This document shows, in pieces, positions 1 through 7,866 of a DNA stretch of 53,544 bases. The notes under the pieces were generated by a model, which had not been told where the DNA came from, made no database searches, and saw only the letters and a program-made list of their open reading frames with translations. The stretch's first letter is position 1; each line of letters begins with the position of its first letter. The DNA comes from Candidatus Yanofskyibacteriota bacterium (lineage in GTDB: Bacteria > Patescibacteriota > Minisyncoccia > 2-02-FULL-40-12 > GWA2-44-9), in contig JACPNL010000005.1 of assembly GCA_016185505.1 (NCBI GenBank), forward strand, positions 1 to 53,544, given 5' to 3'. Both the position numbers and the translations under genes were made by a program.

Positions 1-13
1 TCCACATTGACTG

Positions 14-42
14 TTGACTTTACGTTTGCGCGGTACTATACT
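14..42 (+). promoter_or_regulatory. Sigma70-type promoter of the redox operon
   Basis: TTGACT (14-19), a 17-base spacer and TATACT (37-42) form a near-consensus promoter. Transcription should begin near position 49, giving a leader of about 40 bases before the ATG at 89. Confidence 0.75.
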
Positions 43-65
43 TGAATAGTTGCTCAATATTTCAA
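42..65. promoter_or_regulatory. Possible ArsR-type operator
   Basis: An imperfect inverted repeat, TTGAATA (42-48) and TATTTCAA (58-65), overlaps the predicted transcription start just downstream of the -10 box. ArsR/SmtB proteins usually repress their own operon from such a site. The assignment is inferred from position and symmetry only. Confidence 0.35.
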
Positions 66-88
66 GTTATGTTAAACTCATAGAATAC

Positions 89-376
89 ATGGGTAACCAA
101 TACAAACAACTAGAACCGGCGGAAGTTTTTAGCCTTCTATCCGATCCCACCAGAATTAGCATATTTAAGACCCTGCTTTTGGAAAAAGAACCCTGTGTGA
201 GCAGAATATCTGAAATGACGGGCGTGTCTCTGTCCGCCGTTTCCCATCAGTTAAAGAGGCTAGAGCTTTTGGGCATTATTTCCGGATGCCGTTACGGTCA
301 AGAGATATGTTATTGTTTGAATCGGGATAATAGACTGACCGGTCAGTTAATAAAACTTATAAAAATGATAAAATGA
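89..376 (+). CDS. ArsR/SmtB-family winged-helix regulator
   Basis: Probable metal- or thiol-responsive repressor of the operon it heads. The start LSDPTRISIF and the recognition helix GVSLSAVSHQLKRLELLGII are typical of ArsR proteins, and the length of 95 residues fits the family. ATG 89 is preferred because a TTG at 50 would sit on the predicted transcription start. The protein has four cysteines, one before the recognition helix and three in the wing (CRYGQEICYC), which could bind metal or sense oxidants. The effector is not predictable. It overlaps the next gene by ATGA, so translation is probably coupled. The thiol-redox genes downstream suggest a redox or thiophilic-metal signal, but that is inference. 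Confidence 0.85.
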   Translation: MGNQYKQLEPAEVFSLLSDPTRISIFKTLLLEKEPCVSRISEMTGVSLSAVSHQLKRLELLGIISGCRYGQEICYCLNRDNRLTGQLIKLIKMIK

Positions 377-1389
377 TAAAGTGGTGGGTTATAATTATTG
401 TGTTATTGCTTGGGATTGGCGGGTTTTATTTTTATAACCAATCTCGCCAGTTTAAATTACCTAAAGGCGATACTCAAGTTTTAGAAACTATGCCAAATAA
501 TTCAGATTCAGAAACATCCGAAAAACAAATTCTGATTACCGACGGAGTGAAACACTCCGTGCCCTTAAATGAAATTCTGTCCGGCGGTCCGCCTAAAGAC
601 GGGATACCCTCAATTGATGACCCTAAATTTTTATCTGTTAAAGAATCAGATTTTCTGAAAGACGAAGAAACGGGAACCGGACTTTGTGTTGGGCAAGATT
701 GTCGTTTTTATCCTTATCAAATCTTGGTCTGGCATGAGATTGTGAATGATACCGTTGGCGATCAGCCCGTTTTGGTTACCTATTGCCCCCTTTGTTTGAC
801 CGGTATCGTTTTTGAAAGAAAATTGGAAGGACAGACGGTGGAATTCGGTACTTCGGGTAAACTCTGGAAATCAAATCTTGTGATGTATAACCGAACCGAT
901 AACCCCGAAAAAGAGTCCTTGTGGTCACAGGTGCTCGGCGAAGCGATTGTCGGAGAATTTACGGGTACTAAGTTGAAAGTGATTTCATCGGATGTGATCA
1001 GATATGGTGACTGGAAGACATTACATCCAAACACGAAAGTTCTTTCCAAAGATACCGGAACGATCAGATCTTATGGCTATGATCCATACGGTGATTATTA
1101 TACCTCCAACGACATTTCTTTCGGCGCGTCTTTTAACGATACACGACTGCATCCCAAAGAATTTGTTTTAGGGGTTCAGATCGGCGGAAAATACAAAGCG
1201 TATCATTCAGAGGCCTTAAAAGCCGGTGAAACAAAAGACACATTTAATGGCGAGCAGATTTTTATCCAAAAGAAACCAGAAGGAGAAGTCAGAATGTTCA
1301 AGGGATCCGATAGAGAGCCACTGCCGTATATCGGAGGATTCTGGTTCAGTTGGTTAGCGGTCCATCCCGAAACTGAGTTATATAAATAG
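373..1389 (+). CDS. Membrane-anchored DUF3179 protein
   Basis: Protein of unknown function with one N-terminal membrane helix (about residues 4-21) and a large extracytoplasmic DUF3179 domain. The family signature is visible in TYCPLCLTGIVFER (about residues 136-149) and in the segment SLWSQVLGEAIVG. The CPLC pair resembles a thioredoxin-type CxxC, although this has not been shown to be catalytic in the family. It is the second gene of the ArsR operon, overlapping the regulator by four bases, and is followed by DoxX, glutaredoxin, TlpA and CcdA. That context suggests a role in extracytoplasmic thiol or metal chemistry. Length of 338 residues is normal. Family assignment is firm; function is open. 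Confidence 0.85.
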   Translation: MIKWWVIIIVLLLGIGGFYFYNQSRQFKLPKGDTQVLETMPNNSDSETSEKQILITDGVKHSVPLNEILSGGPPKDGIPSIDDPKFLSVKESDFLKDEETGTGLCVGQDCRFYPYQILVWHEIVNDTVGDQPVLVTYCPLCLTGIVFERKLEGQTVEFGTSGKLWKSNLVMYNRTDNPEKESLWSQVLGEAIVGEFTGTKLKVISSDVIRYGDWKTLHPNTKVLSKDTGTIRSYGYDPYGDYYTSNDISFGASFNDTRLHPKEFVLGVQIGGKYKAYHSEALKAGETKDTFNGEQIFIQKKPEGEVRMFKGSDREPLPYIGGFWFSWLAVHPETELYK

Positions 1390-1481
1390 TTTAGGATTTA
1401 CGCGTAAGTCCTAAAGTTAATTAATAATTAAGAATGATGTATTTTTTGAGTTGAAAATCCCCGTAAAGCTACACCACGGGG
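1390..1481. repeat. Two intergenic hairpins
   Basis: The first (1390-1415) is nearly perfect around TTACGCGTAA with arms TTTAGGA/TCCTAAA. The second (1459-1481) has arms CCCCGT and ACGGGG. Both lie inside the operon, between the DUF3179 and doxX genes. Neither has a T-run, so they may be repeats or RNA-processing structures. The CCCCGT/ACGGGG arms recur at 7733-7795. Confidence 0.55.
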
Positions 1482-1522
1482 TAAACAAAACAGAGAAGCA
1501 TCAGCTTAATTGTAACAATTAG

Positions 1523-1909
1523 ATGGATTTAAGTGTTTTTATGAATGCCGATTTGGGCCTATTTATATTGAGGTTGGTCGTAGCGGTGATTTTCTTGTAT
1601 CACGGTCTGCCCAAGCTAATGAAGGCCAAAATGATGGGACAAATGATGGGCATGTCTGGAGGCATGGTTTTCATACTCGGTATAGTTGAAGCCCTCTCTG
1701 GCATCGGTCTGCTCTTAGGAATTTATATGCAGTTAGCATCCTTATTGTTGTCTATTGTCATGGTCGGGGCAATATATTTCAAGACGGCAAAATGGAAGAC
1801 AGGGTTTGCGGCCATGGATAAAACCGGTTGGGAGTTCGACTTTATATTGCTGGCAGCCACTCTGGCGATATTCTTCACCGGCGGCGGTTATTACAGATTA
1901 ATTAGTTAA
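1523..1909 (+). CDS. DoxX-family membrane protein
   Basis: Small integral membrane protein of 128 residues with four hydrophobic segments, matching the DoxX/DoxD-like family through the N-terminal pattern LGLFILRLVVAVIFLYHGLPKL. DoxX proteins are linked to quinone or thiosulfate redox chemistry and, in mycobacteria, to a membrane thiol-oxidoreductase complex. Substrates are known only for a few members. A methionine-rich stretch (KAKMMGQMMGMSGGM) follows the first helix and could touch metal. Its place between a DUF3179 protein and three thiol-disulfide proteins supports a redox role. Confidence 0.8.
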   Translation: MDLSVFMNADLGLFILRLVVAVIFLYHGLPKLMKAKMMGQMMGMSGGMVFILGIVEALSGIGLLLGIYMQLASLLLSIVMVGAIYFKTAKWKTGFAAMDKTGWEFDFILLAATLAIFFTGGGYYRLIS

Positions 1910-1936
1910 TAAAAACAGTAAATAATAAACAAGACT

Positions 1937-2173
1937 ATGGCTAAAGTAATAATATATACGACGCCTACCTGCGGATATTGCAAAATGGCAAAATCATTTT
2001 TCAAAGAGCACAATGTTGCTTACGAGGAAAAGAACGTGGCGGTAGATCATATCGCGGCGAAGGAGGCAATGGATAAATGCGGCCAGATGGCCGTGCCGGT
2101 GATTGATATTGATGGCACGATAGTCGTCGGCTTTGATAAGCCACACCTTTCGCAACTGTTGGGAATAAAATAA
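1937..2173 (+). CDS. Glutaredoxin-like protein (CGYC)
   Basis: Small cytoplasmic thiol-disulfide oxidoreductase of 78 residues. It starts KVIIYTTPTCGYCKMAKSFF, with the active-site CGYC at about residues 12-15, and carries the cis-proline segment AVPVIDIDG (about residues 53-61). This is the short NrdH/YruB-like glutaredoxin class. It has no signal peptide. It probably passes electrons within the cytoplasm, possibly to CcdA encoded two genes downstream; the partner is inferred from operon context. The next gene begins eight bases after its stop. Confidence 0.9.
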   Translation: MAKVIIYTTPTCGYCKMAKSFFKEHNVAYEEKNVAVDHIAAKEAMDKCGQMAVPVIDIDGTIVVGFDKPHLSQLLGIK

Positions 2174-2180
2174 ATTATAA

Positions 2181-2714
2181 ATGAAGAAACCCCATATCTC
2201 TATAATTATTGTAGCAGTTTTGGTCATTGGTTGGTTGCTAACTTCAAGAAATGGACAAGGGCCGGCTGAAAATATAAACGCGCCGTCTGGACAAGATATC
2301 CGATTAGAAAAAGCGCCGAATTTCAGCTTGAAAGATTATAGCGGAGAAACGGTGAACTTTGCCGATTTTGCAGGTAAACCGTTAGTAATCAATTCCTGGG
2401 CCGCTTGGTGCCCATTCTGTCGGCAAGAACTGCCTGATTTTGCGGCTGCCCAAAAAGAATTCGGCAATCAAGTGGTAATTATTGCTATTGATCGGCAAGA
2501 GTCATTAGCAGTCGCGAAAGGATTTACTGATGAACAAGGAACTACCGATGAACTGATATTTCTGTTGGATCCCAAGGATTCATTTTATAAATCAATCGGC
2601 GGGTTTTCGATGCCGGAAACGATCTTTGTGAATAAGGACGGCAATATAGCTGACCATAAGCGGGGCCCAATGGATTTCAACGAAATCCGCCAAAAAATTC
2701 AAAAAATCTTATGA
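2181..2714 (+). CDS. TlpA/ResA-like membrane-anchored thioredoxin
   Basis: Extracytoplasmic thiol-disulfide oxidoreductase. An N-terminal membrane helix (about residues 5-21) is followed by a linker and a TlpA-type thioredoxin fold with active site WAAWCPFCRQELPDF (about residues 73-87) and the cis-proline loop GGFSMPETIF. Length of 177 residues is usual. Such proteins reduce disulfides on secreted substrates and receive electrons from CcdA, which is encoded immediately downstream with an ATGA overlap. No cytochrome c gene is visible in the window, so the substrate may be a surface protein such as the cysteine-rich one near 50 kb. Confidence 0.9.
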   Translation: MKKPHISIIIVAVLVIGWLLTSRNGQGPAENINAPSGQDIRLEKAPNFSLKDYSGETVNFADFAGKPLVINSWAAWCPFCRQELPDFAAAQKEFGNQVVIIAIDRQESLAVAKGFTDEQGTTDELIFLLDPKDSFYKSIGGFSMPETIFVNKDGNIADHKRGPMDFNEIRQKIQKIL

Positions 2715-3472
2715 TGGATTTATCACTAATTATTCCTACATTTATCGCCGGTGTGTTTACTTTTTTGGCTCCCTGCACGCTTCCGCTGGTGCCGGGTTAT
2801 TTGGGATTTATCAGCGGGTCATCGCTGGAAGATTTGAAAGATCCCGTAAAAGCGAAAGGCGCGCGCTGGAAAATTTTTAGCAACGGTTTTTTCTTCATGC
2901 TTGGTTTTAGCGCGGTGTTTATTGTCATGGGCACGCTTGTCGGGTTTATCGGCGCGTCTCTCCTCGTCCCGTATCGTCTCTGGCTTGGAAGAATAGGCGG
3001 AATTTTTGTCATTCTTTTTGGGTTATTTATGCTGAATGTTTTGAAACTGCCGTTTTTACAGCGTGAATTCCAGATTAAAACCCCCGCTTTACTTGGGCGA
3101 GGGAAGTCGTCTAATTCGTTTGTTTTAGGCAGCGCTTTCGCGTTTGGTTGGACTCCCTGCGTTGGTCCGATTTTGGGGTCAGTGCTTCTGCTTGCTTCAA
3201 CCTCAACAACCGCGCTTCAAGGCGGTTTGATGCTCGGCGTGTTTTCCGCGGGGCTGGCGATCCCGTTTTTGCTTATTGCCATCGGTATCGGATCTGCTTC
3301 GCGTTATATCCAAAATATATCTAAATATCTGAATGCGGTTTCAGTTATTGGCGGAATATTTCTAATTTTCTTGGGCATACTTTTATTAACAGACAATATT
3401 GGTCTTCTTATCTCTTACGGATATCAACTCTTTCAATTTATAAACTACGACCGTCTGCTCGATTATCTTTAA
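2711..3472 (+). CDS. ccdA: CcdA-type transmembrane electron carrier
   Basis: Integral membrane thiol-redox protein that moves reducing equivalents across the membrane. It has about six hydrophobic segments and the two hallmark cysteines in APCTLPLVPGYLG (about residues 21-33) and GWTPCVGPILGS (about residues 146-157). Length of 253 residues fits CcdA, the short DsbD-like family. The start overlaps the TlpA stop. It probably links the cytoplasmic glutaredoxin to the external TlpA protein, completing the pathway of this operon. An alternative ATG lies one codon downstream (2714). Confidence 0.9.
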   Translation: MMDLSLIIPTFIAGVFTFLAPCTLPLVPGYLGFISGSSLEDLKDPVKAKGARWKIFSNGFFFMLGFSAVFIVMGTLVGFIGASLLVPYRLWLGRIGGIFVILFGLFMLNVLKLPFLQREFQIKTPALLGRGKSSNSFVLGSAFAFGWTPCVGPILGSVLLLASTSTTALQGGLMLGVFSAGLAIPFLLIAIGIGSASRYIQNISKYLNAVSVIGGIFLIFLGILLLTDNIGLLISYGYQLFQFINYDRLLDYL

Positions 3473-3521
3473 ATAAACTATGTTCCTGCTTTCCTACGGT
3501 AGGGGATAGTACATAAACTGC

Positions 3522-3567
3522 TTATCCACAGCTATTATTTGCAGTCATCCTTGAACATTGATAATAT
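3522..3567 (+). promoter_or_regulatory. DnaA-box-like 9-mer and candidate promoter
   Basis: TTATCCACA (3522-3530) matches the consensus DnaA box. It is followed by TTGCAG (3539-3544), 17 bases and TAATAT (3562-3567), a plausible promoter for the gene at 3595. Confidence 0.4.
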
Positions 3568-3594
3568 ATAAGTAGTTAGAACTAGCGTAGTCCA

Positions 3595-4254
3595 GTGATA
3601 AATTATCAAAATTTTATGAGTCCATATTTGGAAAAATATAAACAGAACATCGCGATTGAGATGCGCAAGCGGGGATCTTCATATTTTGAAATAGGAAATC
3701 GTATTCACATTCCCAAGTCAACGCTGTCGTATTGGTTAAAAAATATAAAACTGACTCCCGAGCAGACCCAAAAGTTAAATGACAAACGGACAGAAATTGC
3801 CAAAGCTAACGCGCTGAAGAAAATCTCCAAAACCTCTCGAATGATAGAAGAGATTAGAAACTCTTCCTCGCAAGACGTTAAAGAAATTTCAAAAAAGGAA
3901 CTTTGGCTGATGGGCGTTGTTCTCTATTGGAAGAATGGGAATAAAAGCAATTTAAAAAAGGGAGTTCACTTTTCAAGTTCCAACCCCGATATGATAAAAT
4001 TATTCTTGAAATGGCTTCGGGAAATAGGGGGAATTCAGGATGAAGAAATTAAATTTGAGATCTTCGCGCCCAAGAAATTCTTTACGGAGGATATTAGTAA
4101 GTGGTCGAAAGTTACTGGATTTCCAAAGCATTATTTTAAGTATTTCTATATTCAAAAAACCAGTTTTTTAAGAATTAAAGTAGCACAGAGCTCTATGCTT
4201 GCTCGGCAAATATCCGGTTGGATAGAAGGGATAAAGAAAACTAACAATCTTTGA
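3595..4254 (+). CDS. HTH protein with LAGLIDADG-like C-terminal region
   Basis: Protein of 219 residues. The N-terminal third is a helix-turn-helix (EMRKRGSSYFEIGNRIHIPK followed by STLSYWLKNI), resembling resolvase or transposase HTH domains. The C-terminal part contains LWLMGVVLYWKNGNKSN and VHFSSSNPDMIKLFLKWLRE. That layout is seen in a family of small HTH proteins in CPR genomes whose C-terminal half may have a LAGLIDADG-like fold; this fold assignment is tentative. Most relatives I know read YWxEGxK, whereas here it is YWKNGNK, so a presumed acidic residue is absent. Start is GTG 3595 or ATG 3616. It may bind DNA; its role is unknown. Confidence 0.6.
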   Translation: MINYQNFMSPYLEKYKQNIAIEMRKRGSSYFEIGNRIHIPKSTLSYWLKNIKLTPEQTQKLNDKRTEIAKANALKKISKTSRMIEEIRNSSSQDVKEISKKELWLMGVVLYWKNGNKSNLKKGVHFSSSNPDMIKLFLKWLREIGGIQDEEIKFEIFAPKKFFTEDISKWSKVTGFPKHYFKYFYIQKTSFLRIKVAQSSMLARQISGWIEGIKKTNNL

Positions 4255-4305
4255 TAAAGCTAGTACATAATCTTGTATAAACATTGATACGATGTATGGC
4301 CACTT

Positions 4306-4430
4306 TAAATTATTCTAATTATTCTAATTGCTCTAATTAACCTAAATAAATCCTAATGACTCAATGACTAAACTTTTAGACATTAGACATTTTGGTATTG
4401 GGGTTTCTTTAGAATAATTAGGTTAATTTA
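4306..4430 (+). repeat. AT-rich MITE-like element, copy 1 (family H)
   Basis: A run of AATTATTCTAATT units leads into a core reading ACATTTTGGTATTGGGGTTT and ends with AGAATAATTAGGTTAATT. The ends are roughly inverted to each other. A second copy in the opposite orientation lies at 13521-13666. No coding capacity. Confidence 0.75.
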
Positions 4431-4465
4431 TTGCCCGATTGGTTCCTATGCTTTGAGCTCTTTTT

Positions 4466-4474
4466 TGTTATACT
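4466..4474 (+). promoter_or_regulatory. Extended -10 promoter, near-leaderless
   Basis: TGTTATACT (4466-4474) is an extended -10 element with no clear -35. The ATG at 4482 starts seven bases after it, so the transcript would begin at or next to the start codon. Confidence 0.5.
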
Positions 4475-4481
4475 GAAAACA

Positions 4482-7133
4482 ATGTTTGAAACACTGACCA
4501 AAATTAAAAAGGATGATATCAAAAAGCCCTTTTGGGGGCTTGAGGTTTTGGAGACGGTGGAAATTCTTGGTAGTGACCCGGATAATGGCCTTGAAGGAAA
4601 AGAGGCCTTGAGTCGTCTCGGGCTTTTTGGCCCCAACGGTTTTGGCAAGGCCGAAGTTCCATCAGTGTTTTCTACTTTCATCCGGCAGTTCCAGAGTCCG
4701 CTTATTATTATTCTTGTCTTTGCTTCAATAGCGACTGTCGTTCTGCGCGAGTGGGCCGACGCTTCAATTATAATTCTTGCTGTCGCGGTTAATACTTTTC
4801 TGGGATTTTATCAGGAGAGGAAAGCGGAACGGGCAATTGCCGATTTAAGTTCTTACATTCAGGCGCGGGCGCGCGTCATAAGAGATGGTAAAGAAATGGA
4901 TGTGGACGTCTCTACTCTTGTTCCGGGAGACCTGGTGCGTATTTCTTTTGGGGCGCGGGTACCGGCTGACGCGCGTGTGGTCAGCGCGCAAAATTTATCC
5001 GTAGATGAATCAATTCTCACCGGAGAGTCCATGCCCGTGGCCAAAGAGATCGGCTCCGTATCGGAGGCGGCAATTGTTACGGAACGAAAGAGCATGATAT
5101 TTGGCGGTACTTTTGTCGCGGAGGGTTCGGCGCGCGCTATTGTTACGGCTACAGGGTCTTCTACGGAAATTGGAAAACTTGCTCAACTTGTGGCCGAAAC
5201 GCGGCAGGAACGCACGCCGCTTCAAAAAGCCGTGTTCGCGCTCTCGTGGATTATCGCTGTTGGCATCTCTTTGATAGTGGCGGGGATATTCGTTCTCGGC
5301 GTTTCTCGAGGAGAACCGATCGTTGATATGTTTGTTGTTTCTGTTGCCGTGGTTGTGGGCGCTATTCCGGAAGCGTTGCCCGTCGGACTTACTGCTGTGT
5401 TGGCAATAGGTATTCAGCGCATTGCTCGGCGCAAGGGTATAATGCGGAACCTTGTAGCCGCGGAAACGCTCGGTTCCGCGTCGGTAATAATGGTTGATAA
5501 AACTGGAACTTTAACGGAGGCCAAGATGAAGTTGACGGATATTGTGGTTGCAAAGAAATTAACGATGTCGGAATTAACGTCATCCGATATCGTTACGACA
5601 TCGGATGACCAAACGTTTTCTGAAGAGCAAAAAGAACTTTTGCGTTTAGGCATACTTAACACGGATGTAGTCGTTGAAAATCCGGATAAGAAACCGGACG
5701 ATTGGCTGATAAGCGGCCGACCCCTGGAAGCCAATATTATTCGGGAAGCGGCAGCGCAAGGCATTAATATATTTATAGGAGGCGTACAAAACAGGGATCG
5801 AATGGTCTTGCCTTTTAGCTCCGCTTATAAATTTTCAGTGGCTAGAGAAGGGAACATTTTAGTTGTTATGGGAGCGCCGGACGTACTTTTGGCAAGATCT
5901 GAAGTTAACAAAGATGACTATGTCGCGATGATGAAACAGATTGAAGAAATGAGCGAGCGCGGAAGACGGGTGTTGGGGATAGCTACGCTGGACGGATCTA
6001 TGCGTCCGGGTTTTCGGCCCGAAGACCTGAAGGGGCTAAATTTCAAAGGTCTATTGGGTTTTCACGATCCGGTTCGCAAGGACGTGCCGGATACCCTTAG
6101 AAAAATAAAAAAATACGGAGTCAGCGTGGTGATGGCGACCGGAGATCTTAAAGGCACCGCGGTAGCGGTCGCGAACGAGATCGGCTGGGATATTAAAGAA
6201 GGCCAGATGCTTACCGGCGAAGAGTTGAAGGGGCTGGATGACAAGGCGTTGCTTGAGGTTCTCCCTCATACGCGAATTTTTGCCCGTGTAACGCCTGAAG
6301 ATAAATTAAGGATAGTTCGACTTTATAAAAAGAGCGGCGAAACAGTTGCCATGACCGGCGACGGGGTGAACGACGCTCCGTCGCTGAAAGCGGCTGATAT
6401 CGGGATAGCGGTAGGTTCAGGCAGCGATGTCGCCAAAGGTATTGCCGACTTGGTGCTTCTTGACGACAAATTAAGCACGATTATTGCGGCCATAGAAGAA
6501 GGAAAACGAATGATAATGAACATCAGAAAAATATTTGTTTATCTGATGTCCAACTCTCTGGACGAGGTGGTATTGATAGGAGGAGCTTTGCTTGCCGGTC
6601 TGGCCCTGCCGCTTTCCGCCGTACAGATAATCTGGGTGAATCTTTTCACGGGCAGTTTGCCGGCTATGGGATTTGCTTTTGACAAAGACGGCGACCTGGA
6701 GCGTTTAGATAAAAGTAGCCCGAATATAATTGACAACGAGGTTAAGTTCCTTACCATTGGTGTTGGTATTTTTACCTCGGTACTGTTGTTCGTTCTTTAC
6801 TGGCTGATGGTTGGTTTTTTTTCGGTTGAATTAACGGTCGCGCGCAACGTGCTGTTCATGTGTTTTGCTTCGTATATTCTTGCTGTCGCTTTTTCGTTTC
6901 ACAGTTTACGCCGCCCGATTTTTTCTTATCCGGCGTTTAACAATCGATTTCTTACCGTCGGAGTAGCGCTTGGTTTTTCTTTTCTCGCGGCTACAATGTA
7001 TCTGCCGTTCCTTCAGAAATTTTTTGGCACCGCTCCAGTGCCGCCGATATGGCTCACATTAGTTGCCGGATGGATTATATTAAATATCGCGCTCGTGGAA
7101 GGGGCTAAATTCATCTTTTACAGAAAAAACTAA
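4482..7133 (+). CDS. Cation-transporting P-type ATPase
   Basis: Membrane cation pump of 883 residues. The order is N-terminal cation-ATPase domain, actuator domain with LTGESMPVAKE, phosphorylation motif DKTGTLT (about residue 339), nucleotide domain, hinge TGDGVNDAP (about residue 626) and C-terminal helices. The M4 motif is VGAIPEALP, close to the PEGLP of Ca2+ pumps. In M6 it reads WVNLFTGSLPAMGF where SERCA reads WVNLVTDGLPATAL, so the Ca2+-binding aspartate (D800) is glycine here. M5 keeps the glutamate (SLDEVV). The ion is therefore uncertain, and two-site Ca2+ transport is unlikely. A palindromic element (5579-5609) is read in frame within the nucleotide domain. A further ORF start at TTG 4431 is rejected because it lies upstream of the promoter. 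Confidence 0.9.
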   Translation: MFETLTKIKKDDIKKPFWGLEVLETVEILGSDPDNGLEGKEALSRLGLFGPNGFGKAEVPSVFSTFIRQFQSPLIIILVFASIATVVLREWADASIIILAVAVNTFLGFYQERKAERAIADLSSYIQARARVIRDGKEMDVDVSTLVPGDLVRISFGARVPADARVVSAQNLSVDESILTGESMPVAKEIGSVSEAAIVTERKSMIFGGTFVAEGSARAIVTATGSSTEIGKLAQLVAETRQERTPLQKAVFALSWIIAVGISLIVAGIFVLGVSRGEPIVDMFVVSVAVVVGAIPEALPVGLTAVLAIGIQRIARRKGIMRNLVAAETLGSASVIMVDKTGTLTEAKMKLTDIVVAKKLTMSELTSSDIVTTSDDQTFSEEQKELLRLGILNTDVVVENPDKKPDDWLISGRPLEANIIREAAAQGINIFIGGVQNRDRMVLPFSSAYKFSVAREGNILVVMGAPDVLLARSEVNKDDYVAMMKQIEEMSERGRRVLGIATLDGSMRPGFRPEDLKGLNFKGLLGFHDPVRKDVPDTLRKIKKYGVSVVMATGDLKGTAVAVANEIGWDIKEGQMLTGEELKGLDDKALLEVLPHTRIFARVTPEDKLRIVRLYKKSGETVAMTGDGVNDAPSLKAADIGIAVGSGSDVAKGIADLVLLDDKLSTIIAAIEEGKRMIMNIRKIFVYLMSNSLDEVVLIGGALLAGLALPLSAVQIIWVNLFTGSLPAMGFAFDKDGDLERLDKSSPNIIDNEVKFLTIGVGIFTSVLLFVLYWLMVGFFSVELTVARNVLFMCFASYILAVAFSFHSLRRPIFSYPAFNNRFLTVGVALGFSFLAATMYLPFLQKFFGTAPVPPIWLTLVAGWIILNIALVEGAKFIFYRKN
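5579..5609. repeat. Family E palindrome inside the ATPase gene
   Basis: Arms GTCATCCGAT (5579-5588) and ATCGGATGAC (5600-5609). Read in frame as SSDIVTTSDD in the nucleotide-binding domain. It is related to the TSDV-encoding repeats elsewhere in the window. Confidence 0.6.
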
Positions 7134-7139
7134 AAAGCG

Positions 7140-7715
7140 ATGGCATTATTTAAAGAAAATTGGTTTTACTTAGTTCGCGTCGTTCTTATTATATTGGTAA
7201 TCGCCTTGGCTCTGTGGGCAAGCTGGGTGATCAAGGACAATGAATTCGTAGGCGAGCTGATAAGGCGGTTTGGATACGTCGGGATATTTTTGGTCTCGGT
7301 TGTGAGCGGTTTTAATTTGGTTGTGCCGATACCGACCGTCTCTTTCTTCCCCGCTTTTTTGGTCTCCGGATTGAACGCTTTCGCGTTGATCATTGTAATA
7401 TCGGCCGGAATGGCGTTGGCTGATTTTATAGGATATTTGTTGGGCAAAGCCGGCCGGTATATAGCGTTGTCCGCGTTTGAAAGAAAAGTTATTAATAAAT
7501 TTGAAAGATTCAAAGAAAGGTTGAATTGGTCTCCGATGCTGGCTTTATTCTTATTTTCGTCTTTTGTTCCTCTCCCTAACGAAATAGTGGTAGTACCTAT
7601 GGGGTTTCTGGGGTATAGACCTATTTCAGTATTTCCGCCGTTATTTTTTGGTCATATGGTTTTTAACTCTCTTTACGCGTTCGGAGCGGTCAATATTATC
7701 AAATTGATAAGTTAG
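7140..7715 (+). CDS. VTT/DedA-like membrane protein
   Basis: Integral membrane protein of 191 residues with about five hydrophobic stretches. The central part GFNLVVPIPTVSFFPAFLVSGLN, then an ADFIGYLLGKAGR segment and FSSFVPLPNEIVVVPMGFLGY, fits the VTT (SNARE-associated) domain, including a polar proline-rich re-entrant loop. Relatives act as lipid flippases or scramblases, such as undecaprenyl-phosphate flippases, but the substrate cannot be read from sequence. It starts seven bases after the ATPase stop and is probably in the same transcript. Confidence 0.7.
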   Translation: MALFKENWFYLVRVVLIILVIALALWASWVIKDNEFVGELIRRFGYVGIFLVSVVSGFNLVVPIPTVSFFPAFLVSGLNAFALIIVISAGMALADFIGYLLGKAGRYIALSAFERKVINKFERFKERLNWSPMLALFLFSSFVPLPNEIVVVPMGFLGYRPISVFPPLFFGHMVFNSLYAFGAVNIIKLIS

Positions 7716-7732
7716 TAATTAAGCTAGTAAAG

Positions 7733-7840
7733 CCCCGTGGGCCACGTAAAGTGGCGTGGCCACCACGTGGCTTTACGCCACTGGCCTTTACGGGGAAATA
7801 AAGAAATTGAGAAATAAAGAAATTGAGAAATAAAGAAATG
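7733..7840. repeat. Compound hairpin and 16-bp tandem repeats
   Basis: Outer arms CCCCGT (7733-7738) and ACGGGG (7790-7795) enclose several GTGGC/GCCAC sub-hairpins. The tandem unit AAAGAAATTGAGAAAT follows, with two full copies and a partial third. The outer arms repeat those at 1459-1481. Confidence 0.6.
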
Positions 7841-7841
7841 A

Positions 7842-7864
7842 AATCCGCCGAAAGGCGGATTTTT
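7842..7864. terminator. Bidirectional terminator between convergent genes
   Basis: Stem AATCCGCC (7842-7849), loop GAAA, stem GGCGGATT, then T-run. An A-run on the other side lets it serve both the VTT gene and the minus-strand protease gene ending at 7867. Confidence 0.85.
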
Positions 7865-7866
7865 GC

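Noticed and set aside
4431-4481. TTG start giving 17 more residues on the ATPase
   Set aside because: It lies upstream of the TGTTATACT promoter and runs into a family H element.
5389-5764. Minus-strand ORFs opposite the ATPase and other long genes
   Set aside because: They lie within well-supported genes, lack domains or promoters, and show compositions expected of shadow frames.
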